Origin: Haemaphysalis longicornis
Lineage: Eukaryota; Arthropoda; Arachnida; Ixodida; Ixodidae
Direction of reading: 5' to 3'
Length of the DNA: 64,000 nucleotides
NCBI GenBank assembly: GCA_013339765.2
Contig: JABSTR010001244.1
Coordinates: 682,001-746,000 of the forward strand
Part shown: positions 12,601 through 23,149 of the stretch, one piece after another
Position numbering within the stretch: position 1 is the first letter of the stretch
How the letters are laid out: every line of letters starts with the position of its first letter
Position numbers and translations under genes: made by a program
The notes under the pieces: model-generated
Databases searched by the model: none
What the model was told of the DNA's origin: nothing
The model's input: only the letters and a program-made list of their open reading frames with translations

Positions 12601-14292
12601 CGCATGCTTTCACTTAGGGCTCAGTTACAGCCGCAGACAGCAGTGGAATCACCGCGGAGCAGACCGGCCGACCCCTGCCAGACTGTTTCCGGGCGGCTCC
12701 TCCGCCAGGGCCATGCGCATGCGCAATAGCATTGTGAAACAGGCGGATTGTGTTTGTAAGCGACGTTTCGCGAGATTGGGCAAACAGATCTTGCAGTTCT
12801 AGGCACCTTTTAGACTAAGAGGAACCCAAATGTTCAGCAGCGCAGCCGTAACGGAAAATTTGCGCTCACTATAAGGTAACCGTCCAAGAAGCTTCGTTTA
12901 CAACACTGTAGACAAAAAGCCATGAAGACAAAATACAAGTTTGTGTTATTCGAAAGATTTTGTGTTTTAGAGTGCCCCCAGCGTTTGTCTGAATGCAAAT
13001 GATGCTTTATTCCCTGAGAATTAATTTAAGTTGAAATTTTGATTTTCCGGCTAAATCGTGCGTTTTCGTGGCCTGCAGTGACATCACAGTAACCAACCGC
13101 TCTGCTGCCGATTGGGAAGCCTTGTTTACCGTGGTCGTCGGACACAACCCCCGCAGTCCTGTGCAGCTAAACCAAGCATAGTGCGCGCAGTACCAATAGC
13201 AGTACGCATCGGTGCTTGTATGTTTACGTGTGCTTTCGCAACTTCCACTGTTTGTCCCACCATTCTTACGGCTTTAAAAAGAACGCCGTAAATTTAAGCG
13301 CAAATAGCTGGTTCGGCAAGCTTATAAGCTCCACCTAATTTGCGTTTGCTTTTGCCAGCCTGCGCCAATCGCAGAGCTAGCTCATATGACGTCATAGCTT
13401 CTGTTGCGGGAAATGAGCTAGTGGGTCGCATGGCCATTCCCTTTTTCCCTAATTATATAGCTTATTTGAGCGAAGTTTACGTTAAGAGTGGTGTCATTAT
13501 GATTCTAACGAAGGCAATGTTTTTAATGAACCAAACTTGTGTCTTCTTTTCATGGCTCCCTCAAATAATTCTGACACGACAGCTTTATTTATTAAAACCT
13601 ATGTAGTTAAAATTGGATTTAACTATAGCTGCACGTAAAAGACTCGTTTGGATGTTTAGATTTATATCTGCACCACGGTTAAAATTCAGAAACTTTGTAT
13701 TACTTCGAAAAAAAAAAAAAGCAAGATCTTGTAAACTATGTGGGAGCAGTGAAACTGCCTTTATCTTTTCGGCTTGCCACAAATGCAGCTTATGCGTCAT
13801 GTCGTCACCAACGAAAGCGGCTTAAACTGCTTACTTGAAACTGGATTTCCGAAATTGGAGCTTTCTGACTTTTCCCTGTTTCTTTTTATTCAGTGTTAAA
13901 AGCCGTAATCGGGAAAAAGCTCGCTACAAACCACGGCATACAGTTTCCGTCATTTTTCGACCGTTCAGTGATCCCCGGCGGGTCGCCGCTTTTTTAGTGT
14001 AGTAATTAAAGCTCATTACCGCTTTTAATTTCAATACGTTGAATATTAAGCAACCGAATTACAGCATACCCACTCTTGTCTACGCTTTTCATGCGCGCAT
14101 ACGGCGCGAAATAGACTCGAGGCGCGCCCACCGCGTGCATTCACCCGGTACCGCTCAGCGGCCACCGATAGGCCGATCTCGCAGCGAATAGCCGGGTCTA
14201 GAGCCACTAAATAAGCTACGCTTAAACCTGATCTTGTGGCCCTAGCCGGTTCAATGCTGCAGTTCAGCCGTTGTGCGATGTAAGGAGTAGCG
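9665..14292. other. 4.6 kb without a recognisable gene
   Basis: No supported coding sequence. The block 12080-12230 (AGCGAAGTCAGCGAAGCGTC, then AACTAACGAAATAGAGGCAC) resembles the interior of the TTAA element near 30478-30572, so a diverged relative probably lies here. At 10778-10900 a short acidic frame (DENLATDDGDIGADMIDD) follows a CTGCAG acceptor-like site but has no partner exon I can find. Confidence 0.4.
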
Positions 14293-15187
14293 ACCCACCG
14301 CTGTGGCTCAGAGGCTAAAGTGTTGTGCTGCTGAGCACGAGGACGCGGGTTCGTTTCCCCGCCGCGGCGGCCGCTTTTCTGATGAAGGCGAAAAGCATAA
14401 ACTCCCGTGTGTGCGAGAGAGAGAGAGAGAAATAACTTTATTTCAGCACACGTTAAAGATCCCTTGGTGGTCAAAATTAATCCGGAGCACTTCACTACGG
14501 CGCGCCTCATCGCCTGCGTTGCGTCGGCGCGTTAAACCTGTTACGAATCGGCCAGCGCCGCCGTACTTTCCCGCACCACTCCTCGGCTGTGCGGCGAAGC
14601 CACTGCGTGCGCCTTTCTGCCGTCAGGCGCCACCATGTCGGTGACAAGTTTCGACAAGCCGAGTCAGACGCTTCGCTTTCGGCGGCTGCCGGCTCGTCTC
14701 GTCTCAACGCTCTTCAAGGACACAGAGGCCCCGTCGATCGCAACGAAGTCCTCTCTCCCCTCTCTCGGACTCAACTTGCGCCGAGGCTACCGACTGTCAC
14801 GAACTCTGGAAAGAGCGTTGTGTGTGTCTGTGACGTTCGTGGCGTGTTGCCGCTTGTTGGCGTTTTGACCGTTATCGCTTTTGCGTATAAATAGAGCTGC
14901 CCAAGCGCTGTAATCCATTCCTGTTAGAGCAGAGAATCGATGCTGTCGCTCTGCTCGAGTCCTGTATTGTAACCTCGCCCGTCGGGGCATTGTTCTTTGG
15001 CTTCGGCTCACCTCTCGCTATGAAGTAAACAGTTACGTTAGCCTACGGCTTCTGGACTTCTTCACGGCTGCAACAGCGGCTGGCCGCTCGCATCATACAC
15101 GCTACCACTCGTATGTCGGAGGCCACGGAGCTCGGATCGAGTGCCCCCACTCGGTCGCAACAAATCGTATACAATCAATCAATCAAG
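14293..15187 (+). mobile_element. tRNA-derived SINE interrupted by a solo LTR
   Basis: The SINE body runs 14293-14538: A box TGGCTCAGAGG, B box GGTTCGTTTCC, then CTTTTCTGATGAAGGCG, CACGTTAAAGATCCC and CGGCGCGCCTCATCG, ending GCGTTAAACC. The expected AATCAATC tail appears only at 15163-15187, after the LTR. An internal GAGAGA run (about 14415-14430) is an in-element expansion. The uninterrupted tail of the same family is seen at 49550-49573. Confidence 0.75.
14539..15162 (+). mobile_element. solo LTR (624 bp)
   Basis: It begins TGTTACG and ends CGCAACA, the TGTT...AACA inverted termini usual for LTRs of Ty3/gypsy-type retrotransposons. A TATA box (GCGTATAAATAGAGC, about 14883) sits in the middle, as in a U3 promoter, which fixes the orientation. 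No gag-pol lies on either side and the flanks are the two halves of one SINE. The adjacent bases AACC and AATC match at three of four positions, compatible with a decayed target-site duplication. Confidence 0.62.
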
Positions 15188-15591
15188 GAGTAGCGTAGAC
15201 GCTGGTCCATCTGTGCCGAAGTTTTCTGCGAGGTCTCAGTGGCAGAAGCGAAAACCTGCGTCGGGCCATCCTGCAGATGATGTCCCTGGGCTTGCTAATG
15301 AAGGGGAAACATGAGTACGAGCGAACAAACGGAAGGCTGAAACGAGGGAATAACGGGAACTTCGGAAGCTAAGCTTCAGAAGAAGGATGCAGGAAGACGA
15401 CAGCGACGAGCTGTAGAGGCGGCAATGGACGCCTCACCTTCGTTTTCGACGACAGCTTCGGAAACTGCACAAAATGATGGTAGTGAGCGCTCGCAAGCTT
15501 TCGCTTGCATAACCGATCGTAGCCGAGCTAAGCCGCAGCCGTTTTGCAGTGTGAGCTATATACTGGCCGACGTTGAGCGGTTTCGCGTGGC

Positions 15592-16143
15592 TCCTGGAGA
15601 AATCTGAAAATGTGGGCGATGGCGGTGAGTTTGCGCTCCATGACATGTCCCTGTCGATGACCGCGCCACGAAATTTGTGATTTCTGGAGTAAGGTATCGA
15701 CTTTTCATTGATGGTGATGGGATATCGGGACATGTGTTTGCGGGTAAATGCAACCACCGCGAACTTGTCACTAGAAATGCTCAGTCCTTGCTTTCGGAGG
15801 TATGCTCTCGTCACATTGGCCGCTTTTTGAAGTCGTGCTCGCAGCTGAGTTCGATTGACACCCGAAGCCCACAGACAGATGTCATTGGCGTAAATGGATA
15901 CACAGACAGACTTCGGTAAAGCGTGTGTGAGCCTGCTTATAGCGAGGTTGAAAAGGGTTGGGCTTGGCACACCACCTTGAGGAACACCGCGTTGAATGGT
16001 GTGCTGCGATGTTGGGCCGTCTTCTGTAATTACAAAGAATGATCTTCCGGACAAGAAGCTGCGTATCCATTTGTAAGTTCGGCCACTGAGTCCAAAGTGC
16101 TGAAGGCATCTAGCACAGCCTCGTGAAACACATTATCATAGGC
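15592..16143 (-). mobile_element. LINE reverse-transcriptase fragment (3' part of the RT domain)
   Basis: The minus strand reads AYDNVFHEAVLDA, then after a frameshift near 16085 FLSGRSFFVITEDG, GVPQGGVPSPTLFNLAI, YANDICLWASG, VVAFTRKHMSRYPITI and VIDRDMSWSA. These are RT palm/thumb motifs of a tick LINE. The catalytic YADD is YAND, so it is inactive. After a further shift the match stops near 15592 (AHIFRFL), so the 3' end of the element is missing here. The same family, with its true 3' end, is at 57908-59750. Confidence 0.82.
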
Positions 16144-16399
16144 CGTCTCGTTCCATTGCTAAAGCCTGGCAAATCTCCCCTTGACCTGGCGTCGTACCGT
16201 CCTATTGCCCTGGCAAGCTGCCTTGGTAAGGAGGATGATCCTCACGCGGCTGCAGTGGTACCTCGAATACCACAATGCATATCCGGAGGCTATGGCTGGT
16301 TTTCGACGAGGGCGTTCTTCTATTGACTGTGTGGTAGATTTAGTCACGTTTGTACAGCACGAAAAAAGCCGCAAACGCCTCTCAGCAGCCCTATTTCTT
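16141..16399 (+). mobile_element. LINE RT fragment in inverted orientation (5' part of the RT domain)
   Basis: The plus strand reads RLVPLLKPGKSPLDLASYRP, IALASCLGK, a frameshift, MILTRLQWYLEYHNAYPEAM, AGFRRGRSSIDCVVDLV and KRLSAALFL, where the match stops. In the intact protein AALFL is followed within a few residues by AYDNV, the first residues of the neighbouring minus-strand fragment. The two pieces are therefore consecutive parts of one element joined head to head at 16141-16144. Confidence 0.82.
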
Positions 16400-17837
16400 A
16401 CAGTGTACTAGAATCCCAATATTTTAATTCACTATAATTCTGCGCAGCTGCGTATTTTATTTGCGGGAGCAGCCTTGCCCACATGTACCGGAACTTCTCA
16501 GTTCTTTTGCACCAGGGAGAAGCCCAATTAAAGCTGCCCACACAAACTGCTCCGGCTGTTCGGTAGGAACAGCTAGCAGGCGACAGAAAGGCGAGCAGAC
16601 GATCGACACATGCAAAAAGGAGAGCTGCGGTCTCGCACGCGTCAGTTGATTGTCTGCTCAGTGCGAGAATGGCGGGATCGTTTGGTTACAGCTCACGATT
16701 ATAAACGACATTGAGAGGTACTGCATCCGGTCTTTGACGAAGAGCACCAGGTTTTCGCGGCTGACGGTATGTATATACAAATGGTGACGTTTGGGCGCCT
16801 TCATGAAATGTTTTATGACCCCATTGTTTGCATGACCTCTCCCTGAAGCAAATTCGCTGGGATTCTTCTTTGTAGATGGTGTACATACTTGCTAGCGACC
16901 CGAGATAGGTAAGTGAAATGGCAACAGGTTTATCCGCTGCAATATCCGCTGGTGTCCCTGCTACAGTGTACTAGAAGGGCTTTCAGGAAAAAGGGTGACG
17001 TCTCGTGGTGAGCTGTAACCTCGGCGAACGTTCCTCTATAGATAGTCTGAAAGTGCGCTTGATCTCACCATCGCTTTACGTTTGAACACCGTCAAAGTGC
17101 CCGGGAATGCGGTTTACACCGCATGGTACGCCACCGTTTCGTCGTACTCACCATCGGAGTCGAATACCGACTATGTGTGGTTCATTTCAACCGGCCAGTC
17201 CACACTTCACAGACTTGTTCAGCCGCAACCAGAATACGCATGAAAACAGCTTCCCGTCTGCCTCTATGACGGACGCCGAGCAACGGCGCCTTTGGTTGCG
17301 TCAACGTTTCTTGACGCAACCGAGAAATTTTCTAATTTGAGGGACGTTTTAAAAATTATTCGTTGTAATAATTAGTAAATCAACGTTCTCGCTTCGCCTT
17401 GTGCGCCTACGCGCGGCGTCAGCATGAGCAGACGACAGATCGTCTGCTTATGGCGAATTCCATTGGGCGAACAGGAGCAAGTGGAGCGAGCAGCCAGAGC
17501 AGCACACGGGAGTAACGGGGACGTGTGCTTTCGTTCCGCGAATGAAACATTCGCGCTGCTCCGGGAGCAGTGAAAAGAGGGGGAGGGCGCGATGTCAAGA
17601 GTCATGTGACCAAACTTTTCCCGCGCTCGCTTCCCGGAGCATTTCGCGCGCTCGTGTTGTCCTGACTCCGCACGCAGTTATTCCTCGCCAGTTTTGCCGA
17701 ATACGTGCCGGTGGTTTTGTGTCTGCCTTCCGCATGGCGACGAATGAAGAAGCCGAGCGGATGTTCATGTCCATGATAAATTAGCTGCGGACGATAACAG
17801 CGTCCGCCGTCTTTTCCAGATACGACTCTACCTGCGG
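16400..17837. other. non-coding stretch with short repeats
   Basis: No supported gene. TACAGTGTACTAGAA occurs at about 16399 and again at about 16963. A perfect 11-bp-stem hairpin (GGTTGCGTCAA, six-base loop) lies at 17294-17321. GCAGACGAT-like words recur here and between 18830 and 19150. Confidence 0.5.
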
Positions 17838-18053
17838 TCACTGCTCCGGCGAGGTGAACAGGTGCTCGAACATAAACTCATGCAATGTCAAATCGTCGTT
17901 GTCGTCGCTGCTGCTGCTGTCCGATGATGAGCTTGCGCTTGAATCTGTGGTGCTTTCATCATCTAAAAGTAGCAGCAATTCCTCGTCCAGACGGCCGCGC
18001 TTAGCTGCTGCCGTACGCACTGAGCGACTATCGCGGCTGCTGGATTCCGCCAT
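17838..18053 (-). CDS. short Ser/Asp-rich ORF, possible transposon-derived N-terminus
   Basis: The 71-residue frame begins MAESSSRDSRSVRTAAAKRG, then LDEELLLLLDDE and a Ser/Asp run, ending in TSPEQ and TGA. The acidic Leu/Asp stretch recalls N-termini of Harbinger-type transposase genes in arthropods, but that is a weak resemblance. It lies about 110 bases from a CTG-flanked MITE. No transposase catalytic domain follows on the minus strand. It could equally be a chance frame in GC-rich DNA. Confidence 0.22.
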   Translation of the reverse strand: MAESSSRDSRSVRTAAAKRGRLDEELLLLLDDESTTDSSASSSSDSSSSDDNDDLTLHEFMFEHLFTSPEQ

Positions 18054-18165
18054 TTTTACTACGCCACCGGCCCGGGGATAAAACCAGAAGTGACGTAAAA
18101 GAGGTCATGTGACTTCCTCGGCGTTCCCTGTTACTCCGCCGCTGGCGACAGAGCACCGAGAACTG

Positions 18166-18377
18166 GGGCGGCATTCTCGTAAATATCCCTTTTGCAAACG
18201 TCCCTTTTGCATCCCTTTCATTGTGACGTACTTCCCGTTAAGCAGTGGGCGTAGGCAGTAGGTTTGCCGCGCTTGCGCTACGTCACTTCCTATTGTTTGC
18301 TTTTAGTTAATCAGGGCTCGCCAAAAGGGACACTTTTGAAAGGGACGCAAATGGGAAAAAACTCGAGAATACCGCCC
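18166..18377. mobile_element. 212-bp MITE with GGGCGG termini and CTG target duplication
   Basis: The termini are GGGCGGCATTCTCG (left) and the complement of GGGCGGTATTCTCG (right), flanked on both sides by CTG (18163-18165 and 18378-18380). Subterminal TCCCTTTT/AAAAGGGA words continue the symmetry. A 3-bp duplication fits PIF/Harbinger-type elements; the superfamily assignment is inference. No coding capacity. Confidence 0.6.
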
Positions 18378-18521
18378 CTGCTCTCGGCTGCTCTCGGCGC
18401 CAAAAAAGTGCTCCTGCTCGACCAATGAAACACAACGCCCCTGTTCCTGCCCGACCACTGGAAGACGCCACAACTCGCGAGAGCACTTTGGGTGCAGTTA
18501 GAAGTGCTCCTGCTTAGATTT

Positions 18522-19446
18522 CTACATGGTTTCCTGCTCAATTTAATCCAGTCGCCATACAATTTCATCCAAGCGCCAGCCTATTTAATCCAAGTGCCGT
18601 CTAATTTAATCCAAACGCCATCGAATTTAATCTCGGTGCCAGCGAATTTAATCCAAGTGGCAACCAATTTAATCCAAGTGCCAACCAAATTAATCCTGCT
18701 ATCGGATGGTTGTTTACGGGTGCTTTGTGCGGAATTAGGCGCAGCTTTGCGGGCTTTGATGCGCGTGGTGTGGGCAAAACGTCGTGTTTCTTTATCCATT
18801 ATGTGGAAAATATATTATGCGAACAGCTTAATATACATTTAATAACACGCGCAGACCGTTGCTGTGAGCTGATCGTCTGCGAGAGCGCCGTCGATAACAC
18901 ACGTCAGAAATATCGTCTGATCTTCGCGTAACAATGCCTTCAGAAGCTCCGTTGATAAAGACACATTACTTAAATGCCCTTTGCATTTCGATTTTCAATA
19001 ATTGAATGCTTTTCTGCAGAGTATTATTTCCGAATCATAATATCGTCTGCTAGATCGTCATAAATATCGCCTGCTGGCGACAGAAGTGTCGTCTGTTCGC
19101 GTAAACTTTACGCTGGCAAATCTGCTGGGGTAACAATACGCGAGCAGACAATACTTTTGACGATTTCGCACACGATCACCATGCACCACCAACGGATCAA
19201 ACGAGACCGCTCTCCTGGTCTGCGGGCATCAGTAAATGTCCATTAAGCTGCGCGCATATGATATTTTGCACATAAAGCATCAAGGAACACCACGCTTTCA
19301 TCACACCGCGCGCATCAAAACCCGGAAATCTGCGCCTAATTCCGCACAAAACACCCGTGAACAACCTCCCGACAGCTGGATTAAATTGGCTGGCGCTTGG
19401 ATTAAATTGTATGGCGATTGGATTAATTGAGCGGGAAAACCTGTAG
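18522..19446. mobile_element. fold-back DNA element with ~24-bp tandem units in its arms
   Basis: The left end CTACATGGTTTCCTGCTC and the reverse complement of the right end CTACAGGTTTTCCCGCTC match. They are followed on both sides by about 24-bp units around AATTTAATCCAAG (roughly seven or eight in the left arm to about 18700, about three in the right arm 19376-19432). Next comes a matching subterminal block of about 160 bp (TGTGCGGAATTAGGCGCAG at 18726; its complement near 19345). The open frames here (NLIQVP-type 8-residue repeats) are by-products of the tandem units. Confidence 0.72.
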
Positions 19447-21419
19447 TTCACTGTAGCTTGGAGCTGCTCGTTCACGCGACCCAACTTCCTGTCCAAGAGC
19501 TGCGTCGCAGCAGCTAGAAAGTTCTGCCCGAAACTGGCTAATAAAAGAGAACTTCTACTTCCTTGTCCTCCCCCGTTCGCCTTCCTCCCCATCATATTTC
19601 CTCCACCACATTCGCACTCCCCCAGCCCACCATTCCCTCCCGTATTCTTCCCCTTCCCGCTATGCTGTTTTGCCCATCTCTTTTCCCTCATCTCTCTATC
19701 CTAGTCGCCCTTCCTTTTCCGCTACACCAGTCAGCCTTCTTTCGTCTCTCACTTCCCATCTTCCCATTCCTCTCATCCGGGTGACGTGATCTATGAGGAC
19801 CTACAGCATTGACCCATGTTCACAATGGCCTAGCGGCAATTTGCCCTTAATTTCAGGTTGCTGTTCGATACAAGTTTAGTGCGGGAAGCTAGCTCCCAGG
19901 GTTGCAGGCTCGGAATCAGCCTCCTCAGTAATAAATCGACTCTGCGAGCGATTTTTAGGTGGCGCACGCAGCGAATAAGTAAGGGTTCCGGGGCATGCCT
20001 CGGGTGCACCCGGAGCAGCGAGAGCATCAGGCGACACAGTGACAAAAAAGATGTTTATTTCCCTCTCTTTCTCTGTGTACAAAACCAGAACTTCTCAGCT
20101 CCACAGACAAAGAGCACCGCAACGCAAGCATTCTTGTCTGACATACCCTCTGCACTTCAAAACTTCCCGCGCGACGTCGGCGTTCAAGGGAGGCCGGACA
20201 TCACTAATGCCACAGAACGTCGCGACTAGTTCTCGCGAGAACGCGTTTTCGCGCAAGCACTTTCTACACGAGATAACATGAGGAACCTGCAGAGATGCGT
20301 GCCAGCAATTTGCGCAGCAGACTGCGCAAATGATAACGTGAACTGGCGTCCGCTCATCACCTTCGGTGGTACGCAAGTCTTTGGCGGTGCTGGTGTTTAC
20401 GAAGCCTCTTTGACGTGAGAGCGTGCATACGCTGCAGGGAGGAGCTTGAGTTGGTAAGCTCAGTGACGACACGTAAGCCACAAACACGAAAAATAAATAC
20501 GAAAGTGTACTCGGTAAGGGGATATATGATGCGGCAACCCTTCGGTTCCACGTCAGCGATATGCCTCGCCGTGACTGGCTACGAGCAGAAGGAACTTCGA
20601 CGATGGGGTGCTGCCACGTCAAAACTCTCGCACGCACGCAACTGAGTGTGCTCAAACTGACAGTGGCGGCCGGACGTTGCTCGCTTGAGTCCGCTTAGAA
20701 TGAGAAAATAGCTTCACGATTAGAAACACGACACGACTAACCGATTGGGCTCTACCAGGAGTCACTGTCGTGCATGCCCCGTGGACACAGCCCTAATCCC
20801 TTCACGCGTTGCTTCGAGCTTGAAGGCTACGTCTCGCTCCTGAGTAATTGGCGCATTGGAATTGGGGATTCGGAGGATAAGGCGCACACGTTTTATGGTT
20901 GTAGGGATGGATCTATGACAGTTTTTAGGCTTGCTTCCTGAACAATATAAAGGGGTCGCTTTGTACAGAGATCTGGTTTCGGAACATGCGAATGTCGGAG
21001 CCTGCAGCGCGACTCAGTTGTCGTGCGTCAAATATTTCCTTTTCCAAGCCTGTTCGATGGGGCACACCGCGTCATCAGCGCGACGCCAACATTAGAGGCT
21101 GATAACGACGACGACGACGACGTTTCTTGCGTTGCGTACAAATGAGAATTTCGCGGAAGTCAGCCTCGCTATTCGGGCAGGGGAGCAGATGTCATCTCGA
21201 AGCAGCGCTGGCCGCCGGGCAGTTCGTGGGGGAACAACTTTTAACCAACACAGACACCACAGTTCCTGTGTCAGGGGGCGAGCACACTAGGACTTGGGCG
21301 GGCCATCCGATGTCGAAGACTTGCCCGCTGACGAGTCTCCAGATCCGGCGCTTGACGACGGGTCTGCAGTGACAAGGAAAAAAAAAGACATTGTGGAAAC
21401 TGCGGAGAGGAATTCTCGG
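19447..21419. other. 2 kb without a recognisable gene
   Basis: A pyrimidine-rich stretch (19560-19780) and mixed sequence with only short overlapping frames on both strands. I identify no domain or repeat boundary. Confidence 0.45.
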
Positions 21420-22038
21420 ATAATGCGGAAGCATTAGTTCTAGCGGCTCATTTCCACACAGACTCCCCCACCGAGCTGGTGTGGACCCCAGCCCACACGG
21501 GTGTGGGAGGGAACGAGCCAGCACACAGAGCCGCTCGAGAGCTCACCTTCCGAGCAGGTCTTAGCCTTGATCCCTTCCATGGAGCCCTGTCAGCTCGACA
21601 TCGGCTCGTTCCCTTGCATGAGATTACGTCTCATTACCGCCTTTCCCGCCGTCTGCTGCCCCCTGCACACCCGGCGCTCTCTCACGCCGAAGAACGCCTA
21701 TGGCGCCTAGTGCAAACGTACATCCTTCCTTGCCTCTCCCGCCTGCACCGCATGTACCCCGATCTGTACTTTTCACCCCACTGTCCCGCTTGTGGGATGG
21801 CCCAAACCATGGATTGATCACCTCGTCTGGCAATGCCCCCACAACCCATTCCCCCCATATCGAGACGGTGAGCACTGGGCGAGGGCGTTGGGCAGCTCGG
21901 ATTCGGCGGTGCAAGCTGCCATCGTCGCCAGGGCTGCCAAAGTCACCGGGGACCTTCCTCCCTCGGTCACCACCCCTCGCCCGAATTAGCCCTTGCGGCA
22001 ATAAAAGTTCTCTCCCCCTCCCCCCCTCTCTCTCTCCA
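21420..22038 (+). mobile_element. LINE ORF2 C-terminus (RNase H end plus zinc-knuckle region)
   Basis: The frame at 21430-21815 reads ELVWTPAHTGVGGNEPAHRA (end of an RNase H domain), then VPLHEITSHYRLSRRLLPPA and CPACGMAQTMD. After a shift near 21800 it continues HLVWQCPHNP to TAG at 21987-21989. Together CPAC...H...C is the zinc-knuckle-like block of these LINEs. AATAAA at 22000-22005 and a CT-rich tail to 22038 mark the 3' end. The element is strongly 5'-truncated. Confidence 0.8.
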
Positions 22039-22843
22039 CACATACAGCGCTACGTCATCAACATCATCGTCATTATGTCCTAGTCCACCGCACCAGGAAG
22101 CCCGCTCCCATAGATCGCTGTCTGAATCCCTTCTGTGCCTCCGACATTCCTTCCCTCATCCCTCCATCGAGTTATCGGTATTTTCCTGCTCCGAGTTCCG
22201 TCGCGTGTCACGAGCTACAGAAAGTCGGACAGATTTCGGAGGGAAGCACCGACCTATGCTTACGTCTTAAAATGTGAGGAGGCTAAACGCACAATGCAGT
22301 TAATTAGGTTGGCTTTACAGCTTCCTGTAACGGGGCTCATCTGCATGTGCAGGTGGGGCGGCTGCTCTCGCAAGGCGCGCTGAGCCGCACCCTGTGGTCA
22401 AGGGTAGCTGATATATATTTTCGCGCACTCTTTTCCGCCAGAACGCAAGCGCGTGCCGCTCCACTCAGCGAGATACGCGTGTATTCATGCAGGAAACTCG
22501 TGCAGAAAGGTACTGCAGACCTTTGCGTGGTGATGGTTTATAAGAAGTCCTACGCCGTGACGACTCGCTAAGGTTCTTCCTGGTGTAAATCACGTGTTTT
22601 CCGCGTCGATGCTCCTCCAAACGAGCACTGTTTCGAAAATTTGCGCCTAAAAACTACGAAGCGCTTGGGTTGGGGCTAGTTGGTATTCCATAACACGTAC
22701 ACTTTAAACACACCAGAAAAAAAAAAAAAATCAGTGAAGCTTGAACTCACGCGCAAGACTTGAATGGCGAAGCTGTTGTAGGTGAGCATTGCCGGATACA
22801 TAGTAAAGTTTCAGCATCATTGTTTATTTGCATAGTTGCGGTG

Positions 22844-23101
22844 CTAGTAATCGCCGTCACATGCATCGAAGAGGTCGTCGTCTTTTTCGCGGCGAGTGGT
22901 GGATGCAAAGCCATCCTCGGCATTGTAGACTGCCACCAGCTCTTCGTCATCGACTCGAGGCAGCGGTGGCGGGATCCGCAAGTCGTCTCGGGAAGTAGTG
23001 GCACGCTCGTAGCCATTTCTCCAATTATCCATAATTGCTTCTAGAGAATGCGGCGGCTGCGGTGACCTCTCCCAAGCAGGATGTCTTTTTGTCTTTAGCA
23101 T
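22844..23101 (-). CDS. short acidic ORF of unknown origin
   Basis: An 85-residue frame; an internal ATG gives MDNWRNGYERATTSRDD, followed by RIPPPLPRVDDEELVAVYNA and a terminal DDDLFDACDGDY. Composition and GC-rich third positions look more protein-like than the neighbours. I recognise no domain and see no splice partner. It may be a transposon-derived fragment; low confidence that it is a gene. Confidence 0.2.
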   Translation of the reverse strand: MLKTKRHPAWERSPQPPHSLEAIMDNWRNGYERATTSRDDLRIPPPLPRVDDEELVAVYNAEDGFASTTRREKDDDLFDACDGDY

Positions 23102-23149
23102 TAGCGCTGAAGTTTTTATTTCTACATGCGCGGTAGCGCTTGACGACAG

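Noticed and set aside
18540..18700. CRISPR-like spaced repeats
   Set aside because: The units are tandem, about 24 bp, degenerate, without regular unique spacers, and mirrored in the opposite arm of a fold-back element in a eukaryotic genome.
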